A DNA stretch of 64,000 nucleotides, from the IMG/VR virus record IMGVR_UViG_3300034073_005389, positions 1 to 64,000 of that record; one strand, 5' to 3'. The notes beneath the pieces were generated by a model that was not told the origin of the DNA, made no database searches, and worked only from the letters and a program-made list of their open reading frames with translations. Source of the DNA: a virus. Shown here piece after piece: positions 32,657-41,487 of the stretch. How positions within the stretch are numbered: the first letter of the stretch is position 1; the number at the start of each line of letters is the position of its first letter. Both the position numbers and the translations under genes were made by a program.

Positions 32657-34163
32657 TGCTTGTACCTAATAAATCCTTTTTTAAATCTTTGGGTATTATT
32701 ATTTTAAATCCTGTTTCAGTAGAATATATTTTATGTCGCTTTTTAGAATGCGCCTTTAAATATTTTACATCATCAAAAAAATCTACAATAGCAGCATATT
32801 TTTTACCAGGGAACTTACGAATTACTCTACCTATTCTCTGCAATGCTCGAATACTGCTTTTGCCACCTCCAGTTAATACCAAGGCAGACAAAGAGCTAAT
32901 ATCAACTCCGATATCAAAAATAGAGCTGGCTAATACTAAATTAGATTTTTTAGATAATAAATTTTGCTTGGTCTGATTTCTTTTTTCTAAAGAATCAGAG
33001 CCTGATAAATATTCGTAAGGAATTTCCTGTTCCTCAAATAATTCACATAAATTTTTGCCATGCTGCAAATGCTTGAACAATACTAATACTTGATAATTCT
33101 TTGTCAAGAGATCCTTCACTTGATCAATTATCAAATTATTTCTGATTATATTTTCAGAAATATATTCTTTATACACAGTTTGATAGTTAGCTGTACCTGT
33201 TCCAATATAGGTTTTAGGAACTCTAACAAATTTAATAATAGGTTGCGCCAAATGCCCCTCTTCTATTAATTCAGAAGCCTGCACATTGACAATTTGCTCT
33301 CCTAATATTCCATTGATAAGTAAATCTGATCCATCATCTCTAAATGGAGTGCCTGAGAAACCATAAATATATTCAGGATCTATTTTAGTAAAAATATTTT
33401 TAATAGTATCAGTAGTAACTACGTGACTTTCATCAAAAATATGAACTTTAGCTTGTTGAAGCATAGAAACAATTTGCTCGCTTTGAGTTTGAGTAGGAGC
33501 AGTTTCTTTTTCTTCTAATTCATCATCTGTAACGATAGAATGTTTTAATTTTAACGCGCTGCTAACAGACCAAATACTAACGATATTAATCCGATGGATA
33601 CGACAAACACCATTTCCGATAAATCCGATTGGTTCGTCAAATAATAAGGAAAAAAGATCATAAAATTGTTGCAATAAGTCTATACCAATTACATAAATAT
33701 TGGTAGGTTTATTAAGCTTCGCAGTAATCAAAGCTGTGCAAAGAGTTTTACCTGCACCAGTGCAAGCACGCACAATTCCTTTGTGATTGTTAACAGCTGC
33801 ATCTACAATCTTTTGCTGATAAGATCTGGTAGTGAAATTATTTTGAACTAATTTATCTGATAAATCAATTGAATCATTTTTCTTAACTGATTCTCTTTTA
33901 TCAATTAATTCAAAATTAATTTTATTTGTATTTAAAAAATGTATTACTTTATTTAATAGTCCTAATAAAAAAGTACCATTTTTGGCTAATAAGTAATTTA
34001 CTCCATCCCAACCATTTTTGTATGCTGCCGTATATTCTACACCTGCAGTTTTATATGACAAGGTGCGTCTTAATCTATTAAATAATAATGGGTTACTTAA
34101 TTTTATTTGACCATGTTTATGATTATGAATAATTATTTGACAAATTTCTTGTGATTCTGACAT
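32643..34163 (-). CDS. superfamily 2 DNA helicase (UvsW-like)
   Basis: This 506-residue helicase has motif I CTGAGKTLCT, motif II FDESH (DExH box), motif III GFSGTPFRDD, motif V VLASSIFDIGVDI and motif VI ALQRIGRVIRK. The N-terminal 110 residues form a DNA-binding region like that of T4 UvsW, which unwinds branched DNA in recombination-dependent replication and switches off R-loop origins. An AT-rich GATATATAAATT element lies about 20 bases upstream of its start. Confidence 0.9.
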   Translation of the reverse strand: MSESQEICQIIIHNHKHGQIKLSNPLLFNRLRRTLSYKTAGVEYTAAYKNGWDGVNYLLAKNGTFLLGLLNKVIHFLNTNKINFELIDKRESVKKNDSIDLSDKLVQNNFTTRSYQQKIVDAAVNNHKGIVRACTGAGKTLCTALITAKLNKPTNIYVIGIDLLQQFYDLFSLLFDEPIGFIGNGVCRIHRINIVSIWSVSSALKLKHSIVTDDELEEKETAPTQTQSEQIVSMLQQAKVHIFDESHVVTTDTIKNIFTKIDPEYIYGFSGTPFRDDGSDLLINGILGEQIVNVQASELIEEGHLAQPIIKFVRVPKTYIGTGTANYQTVYKEYISENIIRNNLIIDQVKDLLTKNYQVLVLFKHLQHGKNLCELFEEQEIPYEYLSGSDSLEKRNQTKQNLLSKKSNLVLASSIFDIGVDISSLSALVLTGGGKSSIRALQRIGRVIRKFPGKKYAAIVDFFDDVKYLKAHSKKRHKIYSTETGFKIIIPKDLKKDLLGTSNEEN

Positions 34164-34255
34164 AAATTCCTACTCGATCTAGAAATTTATATATCGAATA
34201 GGAATAAAAATAGTTTTTTAAAATTGATTTTATCTTATATATCAATTAAATGAAA

Positions 34256-34283
34256 AAGCCATACGAAATTAATCGTATGGCTT
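34256..34283 (-). terminator. rho-independent terminator after the tubulin-like gene
   Basis: A perfect 11-bp stem (AAGCCATACGA / TCGTATGGCTT) with a 6-base loop lies 22 bases past the stop at 34305. On the minus strand it is followed by TTTTTC, so it ends transcription of the tubulin-like gene and separates it from the helicase operon. Confidence 0.85.
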
Positions 34284-34304
34284 CTTGCTAAACAAAGGTA
34301 GATT

Positions 34305-37076
34305 TCACTTTCTGCGATCTACTAATCCAGTTACCAACTTACCAAAAGATGAAGATTTTGCTGCAATTTTGTCTTTAATCTTCTGAGCAGCTGATACTGT
34401 TTCATTTACTCCAGTATCTAAGTTCAAAGTAAGATTTCTTGAATCATCTTTGTCTTTTACTTTAGATTGAAGTTCTTTAGTTTCTGCTTTTAGCTGTTCT
34501 ACACGAGAGTTAGGCAATCCTAGTCCAGAAAACATACTATATACTTTTACAGTGTCTGCAGCAGAATCTACTACATACATACCTTTAAATACTCCTTTAG
34601 GAGTGCCACATAGATCATTAATCATGCTACTAGCATAATTAATACTGGAGGCTGGAATCTTAGACCATACTTCTTTGTTAGCCACCACCATAAAACCAAC
34701 ATACTTAGACTGCTTTAAATCAAAACCGCTGGCTAATAAGTTTCCTGATAAGTTGTTAATAACAGCTTCAGCAATAGCTGTATCTTCTTGATAATTATCA
34801 ACAGTAAATTCCCCATATACTGAGAGACCTTCCCCATCAATAAATAACTTAGAGAATTCCATAGGGTCTAGTGCCTTAGTAGAAGAAGGCATGCTAGACA
34901 AAGTATTGAAAGCATCGATAGGATCGACAATGGCTTTATTAGCTACGCCATAAAAATCTACCTGACTTACGTTGTGATAAATTGTTTCAATCTTTGCGTT
35001 ATCTACTACAATAAGATTACTAACTCGTTTGCTTTGAGTAAGCTTAGCCAATTTAGCTAATGTCTCTAATGCATTAGATTTGGTCTGAGAATCTTCTGTA
35101 TCCATAGGAAGGGCAGCAATTACTACTAATGGCTTTCCCATATCTGCAAGTAAATCTACTAATGTTTCACAGGAGCCTGCTCCAGAGCCGCCACCTAAGC
35201 TAAGGCAGAGTAAGTGAACTTGGGCTGAGCTTAAACGATCATTAACTAATTGTGCAATTTGACCACGATGAGTTTCAGCAGCTGCTTTACCAATTTCAAT
35301 TTCTTTAGCAGCACCACCTAAGCCATATTCTAGAAGCAATTTGTTGCTATCAGGAATATCAATAAATTTTAGATCTTGTAAAGCAGTGTTAACCACACAT
35401 GCCTGATATCCTAATTTGTAAAAAGACTCGGCTAAGCGACTATTATGAGTAAATATGAATCCATTTTCTCCAGCAACATAATTTTCATATGTTTCTACTG
35501 TCAAATCAAAAAATTCATATTGATCATCTTCTGTATCAATTTTAATATTTTTAATATCAATCAGTTTAGGGGCGATGTCTGAAATATAACTCAATTGATC
35601 AGATTTATTTAAATTAGAAATCATATTTATAAATGTTGGAATTGACAAGTCTCTAACTCCAGCCACCCAATTTTTGATATTTAAATTTGTCTTTTTATAA
35701 AATTCATTTGGTCCACCAAAACCTCCTTCTTTAACTAAAACGTGATCAATGTCCTTATAATCAATAGGGACAATAGATGTTGTATAGCTTTTCTGTTTTT
35801 TAGTCAAATGATTAGATAGCCTGCTATGTTTTAATGTAGACTTTACATTATCACATAAAAAATCTGCCATTGGTCCGAAATTTAATTTACCATTTATAGA
35901 TATTTTAAATCCATCTTTTTCGTTATCTCTATTAGAAATACTATTTCTTAATGAAGATCTCCCACCAATAGAAGAAATTAAACATCCTAATTTACTAGCT
36001 AATGCGCTAGAAGTAGTATATACTTGAGCCTCGCACCAATCATCGCTTACAGTTCCATCAGCATCTATTAAGCCGGATAAAAATGCAGTTCTTACTTCTA
36101 ATGAAGCAGCAGAGACACAAGAAGGTACATCAATAGAGTACGTTTTATGACCAAATCCTCCATTAGTTTTTCCTACGTACATGTTAAAACAAGATTCAAT
36201 AAACAAACGGAATGAAAGACCAAAAACCTCTACTTGATCACATCCCGCTCTTTTATTAAGAGATATTGATGAATGAGGGATTAATGAACATACCTCAACA
36301 ATGTTTTTAGTTACATTTTCATCACTTGAATAAAATGATATGGAATTTCCATGTAATTTATCGTGACCATCCCCTGCAAAAACACCTAATAACCAAGCTA
36401 TTTTGCTATTTATTTCTATACCTCTAACATAGGTTTTTTGAGAAATTATATCAACAGGCTCTAATCTAGTATCTACTAGATTATCGCCAACAGATAATGG
36501 CTTACTATTACTTAATGAAGAAAAAAATGCTTTTCTTCTTGACATAGGTTTAAAAACTAAACTTGGATGTGTTTTTGAACATGAAAGACTTGTTCCATTG
36601 CTTAATATAATTTTATTTTTAATACTTTTTTTGTTTTTCCATACAGCTAAAACTTTTCCCTTTTTAATTTGACCAGTTTCTGGATCTATAGAAACAGTAT
36701 AAACATCTTTGTCTAATTCAATGCAAATATCATTATTTGCCTGCATTTTTATATTTTCTAATTTTGAACAATTTAATTGATTATAGAAAAAATCTTTAAT
36801 TGAAATTATTCCGTAATCAGAAAGATAAATATTGGTATTACCATCTATACATCCTGCCTGACCCGAACCTAATACACCTACTTGTAAACTTCTTTCTTTA
36901 GGTGCTACGATTTTTGCTGCCATTTTTGACTCCTGTTGTTTTGCTTGACTTTTCGCTTTTAGAGCGGCTAATTTATTTGTATCTATTGTATCTTCTGATG
37001 CCTTTACTTCTGCGGTTGAAATATTATCTACAACATTTTCGGGTTTATTTTCTTCTGTAATTGAAGTTGCTGACAT
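34305..37076 (-). CDS. FtsZ/tubulin-family GTPase precursor containing an intein
   Basis: The 923-residue product is a tubulin-like GTPase split by an intein at residues 76-545, so the mature protein would have about 453 residues. Its host part shows an N-terminal extension (1-62), loop T1 VLGSGQAG (69-75 up to the junction) continuing as SRLAESFYK, T3 region GLGGAAKE, the tubulin signature LGGGSGAGS (T4), T5 ALPMDTED, T6 LIVVDNAK, a T7-like ALDPMEFSKLF, and a basic C-terminal tail. It might form filaments that centre or segregate phage DNA, as PhuZ does in other jumbo phages. A strong terminator follows. Confidence 0.88.
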   Translation of the reverse strand: MSATSITEENKPENVVDNISTAEVKASEDTIDTNKLAALKAKSQAKQQESKMAAKIVAPKERSLQVGVLGSGQAGCIDGNTNIYLSDYGIISIKDFFYNQLNCSKLENIKMQANNDICIELDKDVYTVSIDPETGQIKKGKVLAVWKNKKSIKNKIILSNGTSLSCSKTHPSLVFKPMSRRKAFFSSLSNSKPLSVGDNLVDTRLEPVDIISQKTYVRGIEINSKIAWLLGVFAGDGHDKLHGNSISFYSSDENVTKNIVEVCSLIPHSSISLNKRAGCDQVEVFGLSFRLFIESCFNMYVGKTNGGFGHKTYSIDVPSCVSAASLEVRTAFLSGLIDADGTVSDDWCEAQVYTTSSALASKLGCLISSIGGRSSLRNSISNRDNEKDGFKISINGKLNFGPMADFLCDNVKSTLKHSRLSNHLTKKQKSYTTSIVPIDYKDIDHVLVKEGGFGGPNEFYKKTNLNIKNWVAGVRDLSIPTFINMISNLNKSDQLSYISDIAPKLIDIKNIKIDTEDDQYEFFDLTVETYENYVAGENGFIFTHNSRLAESFYKLGYQACVVNTALQDLKFIDIPDSNKLLLEYGLGGAAKEIEIGKAAAETHRGQIAQLVNDRLSSAQVHLLCLSLGGGSGAGSCETLVDLLADMGKPLVVIAALPMDTEDSQTKSNALETLAKLAKLTQSKRVSNLIVVDNAKIETIYHNVSQVDFYGVANKAIVDPIDAFNTLSSMPSSTKALDPMEFSKLFIDGEGLSVYGEFTVDNYQEDTAIAEAVINNLSGNLLASGFDLKQSKYVGFMVVANKEVWSKIPASSINYASSMINDLCGTPKGVFKGMYVVDSAADTVKVYSMFSGLGLPNSRVEQLKAETKELQSKVKDKDDSRNLTLNLDTGVNETVSAAQKIKDKIAAKSSSFGKLVTGLVDRRK
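35442..36851 (-). other. LAGLIDADG intein in the tubulin-like GTPase
   Basis: A 470-residue intein. Block A starts at Cys76 (CIDGNTNIYLSDYG), block B is near NGTSLSCSKTHPS with His170, and the C-terminal block has VETYENYVAG then FTHN with His544 and Asn545, followed by Ser546 as the first extein residue. The homing endonuclease has two dodecapeptides, WLLGVFAGDG (228-237) and FLSGLIDADG (332-341), each keeping its acidic residue. All splicing residues are present, so it should splice to join GQAG to SRLAES. It is AT-richer than its host gene (36301-36360 has 13 G or C in 60; 35101-35160 has 25). Confidence 0.93.
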
Positions 37077-37102
37077 TATATCTCCTTAATAACATTATTT
37101 AA

Positions 37103-38068
37103 TCATTTAAAGAACCATTGGTTGTTTAAATACCATTGGATCGTTTCAGCTATTCCATCTTTAAACTTATAGTTTGGCTTCCATCCTAGTTTTCTAACTT
37201 TAGAAGAATCTACTGAATACCTAAAATCATGACCACTACCACGAGGGTCTTCAACATGACTAATTAAATCATGACCTTTTTGCATTACATTGCATATTTT
37301 TTGTACTACTTCAATATTAGAAAGTTCTTGATTGGAAGAAATATTATATATTTGATTATTTTCCCCCTGATTAATTACTTGAAATAAAGCAGAACAATTA
37401 TCATAAACATGAGTCCAATCTCTAATTTGTAGACCCTGACCATATATAGGTATTTTATTTCCTTCTAAAATAGATTTGATTGTCTTAGGTATTAATTTCT
37501 CAGGGGTTTGTCTAGGTCCATAATTATTAGAGCTTCGAGTAATATTATAATTTAATCCAAATGAATGATGGGCAGCTTTTACTAATAACTCTCCAGCAGC
37601 TTTTGTTGCTGCATATGGGTTTCTTGGATTAAGAACATTTTCCTCTGACCAAGAAGCTTCATTTTCGCTTTGAAGCTGACCATATACTTCATCTGTGGAT
37701 ATGTAAACTAATTTGTCTATTTTATATTTTACGCAAGCATTAATAATAACTTGTGTACCTAATACATTAGAAGTTACGAACGAATTTGGCTGTGTCAAGG
37801 AGGTGTCTACAAAAGTTTCTGCCGCACCATGCAAAACTACATCTGGTTTTTCAAATTGAAAAATAGTATCTATTACATGCTGATCTCGAATATCAGCAAT
37901 ATGAAATGTATGATTTTTATTCCAATACATAGAGTTAATACTATTATAGTTAACTCGATCTACACTAACTAATGAATATGGCTGTTTTTCATATACTGCC
38001 TTTCTTAAAAAGTTAGACAATATAAATCCACAAGAACCAGTGCATAATAATTTAATTCTATCTTTCAT
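37103..38068 (-). CDS. NAD-dependent sugar-nucleotide dehydratase (RmlB-like)
   Basis: This 321-residue short-chain dehydrogenase has the nucleotide-binding motif CTGSCGFILS, DIRD, the STDEVYG catalytic segment, YAATK (Tyr and Lys) and RSSNNYGPRQ, the pattern of dTDP-glucose 4,6-dehydratase. It would make a 4-keto-6-deoxy sugar nucleotide, the first step towards rhamnose and related sugars. The next gene in the transcript is a glycosyltransferase that it overlaps by 11 bp. No other rml gene is visible here, so host enzymes may complete the pathway, or another sugar nucleotide may be the substrate. Confidence 0.88.
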   Translation of the reverse strand: MKDRIKLLCTGSCGFILSNFLRKAVYEKQPYSLVSVDRVNYNSINSMYWNKNHTFHIADIRDQHVIDTIFQFEKPDVVLHGAAETFVDTSLTQPNSFVTSNVLGTQVIINACVKYKIDKLVYISTDEVYGQLQSENEASWSEENVLNPRNPYAATKAAGELLVKAAHHSFGLNYNITRSSNNYGPRQTPEKLIPKTIKSILEGNKIPIYGQGLQIRDWTHVYDNCSALFQVINQGENNQIYNISSNQELSNIEVVQKICNVMQKGHDLISHVEDPRGSGHDFRYSVDSSKVRKLGWKPNYKFKDGIAETIQWYLNNQWFFK

Positions 38069-38894
38069 ATTTATATAGATTATACTTAGGATTAATAATA
38101 TATTTTTTCTGATCTAACATATATCGGTTTGCCCATTTTTTTCTAAAATGAAAAATATTATGACCAAAAAAAAGTAAATTGGCAGGATTCTTTTTTAAAG
38201 AATAACTAGATTCATGAAATATATTGGTCTTACCACAATATACAATATCATAATTCATATTGTATTTGATGTTTAAACATAAATCTACATCATCAAATGA
38301 CCAATGATATTGCTCATCCATACCACTAATACCAGAGCGATTTGTTTTGCAAGACTCTTTATATAAATTAGTTCTAGTCAATAGAACAGCACCAGTTACG
38401 CTTTGGAAAAGTCTATTTTTTTCTGCCTGCTCATCATTTGGTTGTAAATCTTTAAAATTAAATGGCAGCTGGTCTATATCATTAAATATAATTCCGGCAT
38501 GTTGTATTTTATTAGAATTTAAATATAATAACCTAGCTCCTACCACACCCACTTTACTATTTTTTTTAATGATGTCAATCATATTTTTAATCGAATTAAC
38601 ATCATTAAAAACAATGTCATTGTTTAACAACAACATTAAATCTTTGTCATTTGGTTTGGCAGTTTCTACTAAAAAGTTCATCCCCTCAGCAAAATTTTGA
38701 TTATTATTTTTATATGGAATAACATGAATGTTTTTGCCCCAATGAGATGCTACACTCAACGTATTATCAGTAGAATAATTATCTTTAATAAACCACTCAT
38801 AATCAATATCTTTTAAAGCAGGTATTAAAGATTCTTTGAGACGAGTTAATTTATCTAAAGCATTCCAAGTTAAAGTAAAAATATTTACTTTCAT
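38058..38894 (-). CDS. family 2 glycosyltransferase
   Basis: This 278-residue GT-A enzyme has the start NIFTLTWNALDKL, the DNYSTDNTL segment, LLLNNDIVF (DxD-like metal site), GAVLLTRTNLY and the FDDVDLCLNIK acidic motif near the C-terminus, all typical of GT2 rhamnosyl- or related transferases. It is closely related in layout to the gene at 40795. It overlaps the membrane-anchored protein gene as ATGA and the dehydratase gene by 11 bp, so sugar supply and transfer are co-expressed. Confidence 0.88.
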   Translation of the reverse strand: MKVNIFTLTWNALDKLTRLKESLIPALKDIDYEWFIKDNYSTDNTLSVASHWGKNIHVIPYKNNNQNFAEGMNFLVETAKPNDKDLMLLLNNDIVFNDVNSIKNMIDIIKKNSKVGVVGARLLYLNSNKIQHAGIIFNDIDQLPFNFKDLQPNDEQAEKNRLFQSVTGAVLLTRTNLYKESCKTNRSGISGMDEQYHWSFDDVDLCLNIKYNMNYDIVYCGKTNIFHESSYSLKKNPANLLFFGHNIFHFRKKWANRYMLDQKKYIINPKYNLYKYER

Positions 38895-39895
38895 AAACCA
38901 ACTCGAACTCCTGCCATAATTTTTACATTCGCATCAGTACCTACATGCACCGATGGTCCTAAATAAAAATTTTTCATAAATGGTAAATGTTGCCCAACAT
39001 TATAAGCAAATGGTGTCAAACTAAATTGAAATGTCTGACTTACTACCCCATATCCAACACCTACCTGTAATACAGAAAAATCTGGAGTGTTTAAATATCT
39101 ACCATAAGACATAATCCCTAGATTAATAGAGGGGGCAAATTCTCCTTGCACCGGATTTAAAGCCACACCTCCATCTAAGCCAACAAACAATCTTGGATTC
39201 CAAAAACTCCATTTAGCCTCTGGATACTGTTGCTTTGTAGTAGTTTGAACTGGGATCTCATATTCTTTATCATCTACTCTAAGAGTGACTCTGTTATACA
39301 CGTAAGTTTTCTCATTTTCATCTACCCCAATTACTGTGCCTAATTTATATTGTCTTGGCTTAATCTCTACATACCATGGATTTTCTTTCCAGGCACTAAA
39401 TCCAACCTTACCTAAAGGAACAGTAAACTTTCCAAAATTCTCTTCTAAATCACGAATTTGCTGCTGCTTTAAATATCCAAACACGTCTATGGCAGGGCAC
39501 ATACCATCTTTGCATTCAGATGGTTTATTGTTTGGGTTATAAGCAGGATTTGCTTCTCCTACCCCACTGCTAGGAAGATTGTATTCTTTTTGACCTAAAC
39601 TTTGAAAAATAACAAAATTAGCAGCTACAATATCTGCCTGTAATTTATCTAAATCATTTTTCACAGCATTGTAATTAATACCATTGTTATTAACAAAGCT
39701 TTCTAAATCTTTCTTAGTAGCATACTCTGTTTGGCTACGAAAAATGCCATCTACAAGCTCTTTTTGCTTAGTAACTTGATCTTCAATGTTCTTTTGACGC
39801 TCAGACATTTCAACTACTTTAAAAGTAATTAATGCAAGAGCTGTTAATACTATCAACACGCTAGCTATAATAATAGCTTGTAGATACTTTGGCAT
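38891..39895 (-). CDS. membrane-anchored coiled-coil protein with beta-rich C-terminus
   Basis: This 334-residue protein has one N-terminal membrane helix (about 7-27), a coiled coil (about 30-60), a middle domain, and a C-terminal region (about 230-334) of alternating Gly-rich strands (GLDGGVALNPVQ, QVGVGYGVVS, YLGPSVHVGTDANVK) that resembles an outer-membrane beta-barrel or a beta-sandwich. Such an inner-membrane anchor joined to a barrel-like end is unusual. It may span the periplasm or be a virion protein. It is sandwiched between the Nei-like gene and a glycosyltransferase. I do not recognise the family. Confidence 0.6.
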   Translation of the reverse strand: MPKYLQAIIIASVLIVLTALALITFKVVEMSERQKNIEDQVTKQKELVDGIFRSQTEYATKKDLESFVNNNGINYNAVKNDLDKLQADIVAANFVIFQSLGQKEYNLPSSGVGEANPAYNPNNKPSECKDGMCPAIDVFGYLKQQQIRDLEENFGKFTVPLGKVGFSAWKENPWYVEIKPRQYKLGTVIGVDENEKTYVYNRVTLRVDDKEYEIPVQTTTKQQYPEAKWSFWNPRLFVGLDGGVALNPVQGEFAPSINLGIMSYGRYLNTPDFSVLQVGVGYGVVSQTFQFSLTPFAYNVGQHLPFMKNFYLGPSVHVGTDANVKIMAGVRVGL

Positions 39896-39901
39896 ATTTC
39901 C

Positions 39902-40747
39902 TCACTTCTGTACGTCAGGGCACCAATGAATTGTCCTGCCTTCTGGCGTAGCCTCTGTCTTTACTATGTTGCCCAACGGGTCTTGCTTGTTTCCATACAC
40001 TCTAAAGAAACTAGAATAGTTCCCTTCTTCTCCATATACATTTGTATATGTATGTAGAGTGGCTCCCTGATATTGGTATGATTCTTGCATCACGGTAACA
40101 ATATCTTGACATAAACTATTAATCTCATTGTACATCAATTTATTGCCAGGTCTCCAAGGAGAAATTTTAGATAAATATAACGCTTCAGCTCTTATATAAT
40201 TACCAACTCCTGCAAAAATAGATTGATCCATCAATAACTGACCAATTGGTTTATCACTATTTAATTTTTTATGAATACGATTCTTATAATCATTATAATT
40301 GTCTTGTAAAGGATCCCATCCTAAGCTTTTTAATTTTTTCTCTAAAGCTTGTTTGCCTTTAACAAACTTAATTGTTCCAAAATGTCTGGGATCATTAAAA
40401 TACAGCTTGCTCGTAGTTCCATCTTTATCTTCTAAGTCTATAATAAAACATGGATGCTTGCCTTCTTTTGGGCTCCATTGACCTGTCATGCCATATGTAC
40501 AAAACATATACCAATCATTGGTAAATGTCCAATACATAAACTTACCTTTTACATTAACATCTATGATAGAGATTGGATTATGTTTAAATAAGTATCTTTC
40601 TTGCAAGAATTCAAACATACCCTCTACTGTAGAAGTAACTTTGCCATATCTTCCATTTAAGGTAGGTGAGGCGTCTATTACTTTTTTATCTATGGCAAAA
40701 ACTTTAATAAATCCGGCTGATAATCTTAATTCTGGACCTTCGGGCAC
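39902..40747 (-). CDS. Fpg/Nei-family DNA glycosylase with zincless finger
   Basis: This 281-residue enzyme begins MPEGPELR, with Pro2 (Schiff-base nucleophile) and Glu3 exposed after Met removal. It also has the VKGKFMYW beta-hairpin with the conserved Lys and the GVGNYIRAEAL helix-two-turn-helix. The C-terminal hairpin GNIVKTEATPEGRTIHWCPDVQ lacks the four zinc cysteines of bacterial Fpg and Nei and resembles the zincless finger of NEIL1-type enzymes. The start is GTG, with AAGGAG in the leader. It would excise oxidised bases and cleave the AP site. A TTGACA promoter drives it. Confidence 0.88.
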   Translation of the reverse strand: MPEGPELRLSAGFIKVFAIDKKVIDASPTLNGRYGKVTSTVEGMFEFLQERYLFKHNPISIIDVNVKGKFMYWTFTNDWYMFCTYGMTGQWSPKEGKHPCFIIDLEDKDGTTSKLYFNDPRHFGTIKFVKGKQALEKKLKSLGWDPLQDNYNDYKNRIHKKLNSDKPIGQLLMDQSIFAGVGNYIRAEALYLSKISPWRPGNKLMYNEINSLCQDIVTVMQESYQYQGATLHTYTNVYGEEGNYSSFFRVYGNKQDPLGNIVKTEATPEGRTIHWCPDVQK

Positions 40748-40770
40748 AAAAATCTCCTTATTGGGAGATC

Positions 40771-40798
40771 ATCTTAATTTTATTAAATTAGATGTCAA
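40771..40798 (-). promoter_or_regulatory. promoter for the Nei-like gene and downstream operon
   Basis: On the minus strand: TTGACA (40793-40798), a 16-base spacer and TAAGAT (40771-40776), 24 bases before the GTG start. The TGA in the -35 box is the stop codon of the upstream glycosyltransferase. The element is nearly identical to that at 9622-9649. Confidence 0.78.
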
Positions 40799-41487
40799 CT
40801 CTTGTGCAATCTCTTTCTTAGCCTGGGTGCCCATTTTTTAAAAAATATTTCTTTGGCTGATGTATATAGCTGTTGAGTATTTAATTGCCGACTGCTAATT
40901 TTACCAAAATGAACCACAGGAATATCAATTACTTTAAATGGTACCTGTAATTCTCTAGCTCTAAAAGAAAGATCAGTATCTTCAAAATAACAAAAGAACT
41001 CTTCACTAAATATTTCATTATTAGAAATATCTAATTTCTTCCACATACTCTTAGAAGAAGCTAAACACCAACCACTCATATAAGACAATCCATCTAGATA
41101 TTGATTCGCTTCTTTTACAAAAGAAAAATTATAAGCTAATTGACCCATAGTAGGTCCTACTAAAAATTCAGGACAATGTTTAATTAGTTCTTGAGTCCAA
41201 TTACTATGATTTTCTTTTACTCTGATATCGTTGTTTAAAAACAATACATTTTCAGAACTAGATTCTGCATATCCTTTATTACAAGCTTTAGCAAATCCTT
41301 GATTAACACTATTTCTAATATATTTTATTTCAGAAGAATCTTTTAATTGAGACTCTGTCTCATCTGAACTAGCATTATCTACTACAATGATTTCATGATC
41401 ATTAGGCAGTTTTGATAAATCATTTAAACAACTTTTAGTAAAGTTAAATTTATTAAATACAGGTATTACAATAGATAGTTGTTTCAT
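40795..41487 (-). CDS. family 2 glycosyltransferase
   Basis: This 230-residue GT-A enzyme starts MKQLSIVIPVFNKFNFTKS, with VVDNASSDET (nucleotide-sugar binding), FLNNDIR (metal-binding) and FEDTDLSFRAREL, all typical of GT2. The ATG at 41487 is preferred over one at 41493: it forms ATGA with the previous stop and has a better-spaced purine-rich site. It is paralogous to the 38058-38894 gene. The stop codon lies within the promoter of the next transcript. Likely acceptors are phage capsid or fibre proteins, or host surface glycans. Confidence 0.85.
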   Translation of the reverse strand: MKQLSIVIPVFNKFNFTKSCLNDLSKLPNDHEIIVVDNASSDETESQLKDSSEIKYIRNSVNQGFAKACNKGYAESSSENVLFLNNDIRVKENHSNWTQELIKHCPEFLVGPTMGQLAYNFSFVKEANQYLDGLSYMSGWCLASSKSMWKKLDISNNEIFSEEFFCYFEDTDLSFRARELQVPFKVIDIPVVHFGKISSRQLNTQQLYTSAKEIFFKKWAPRLRKRLHKS

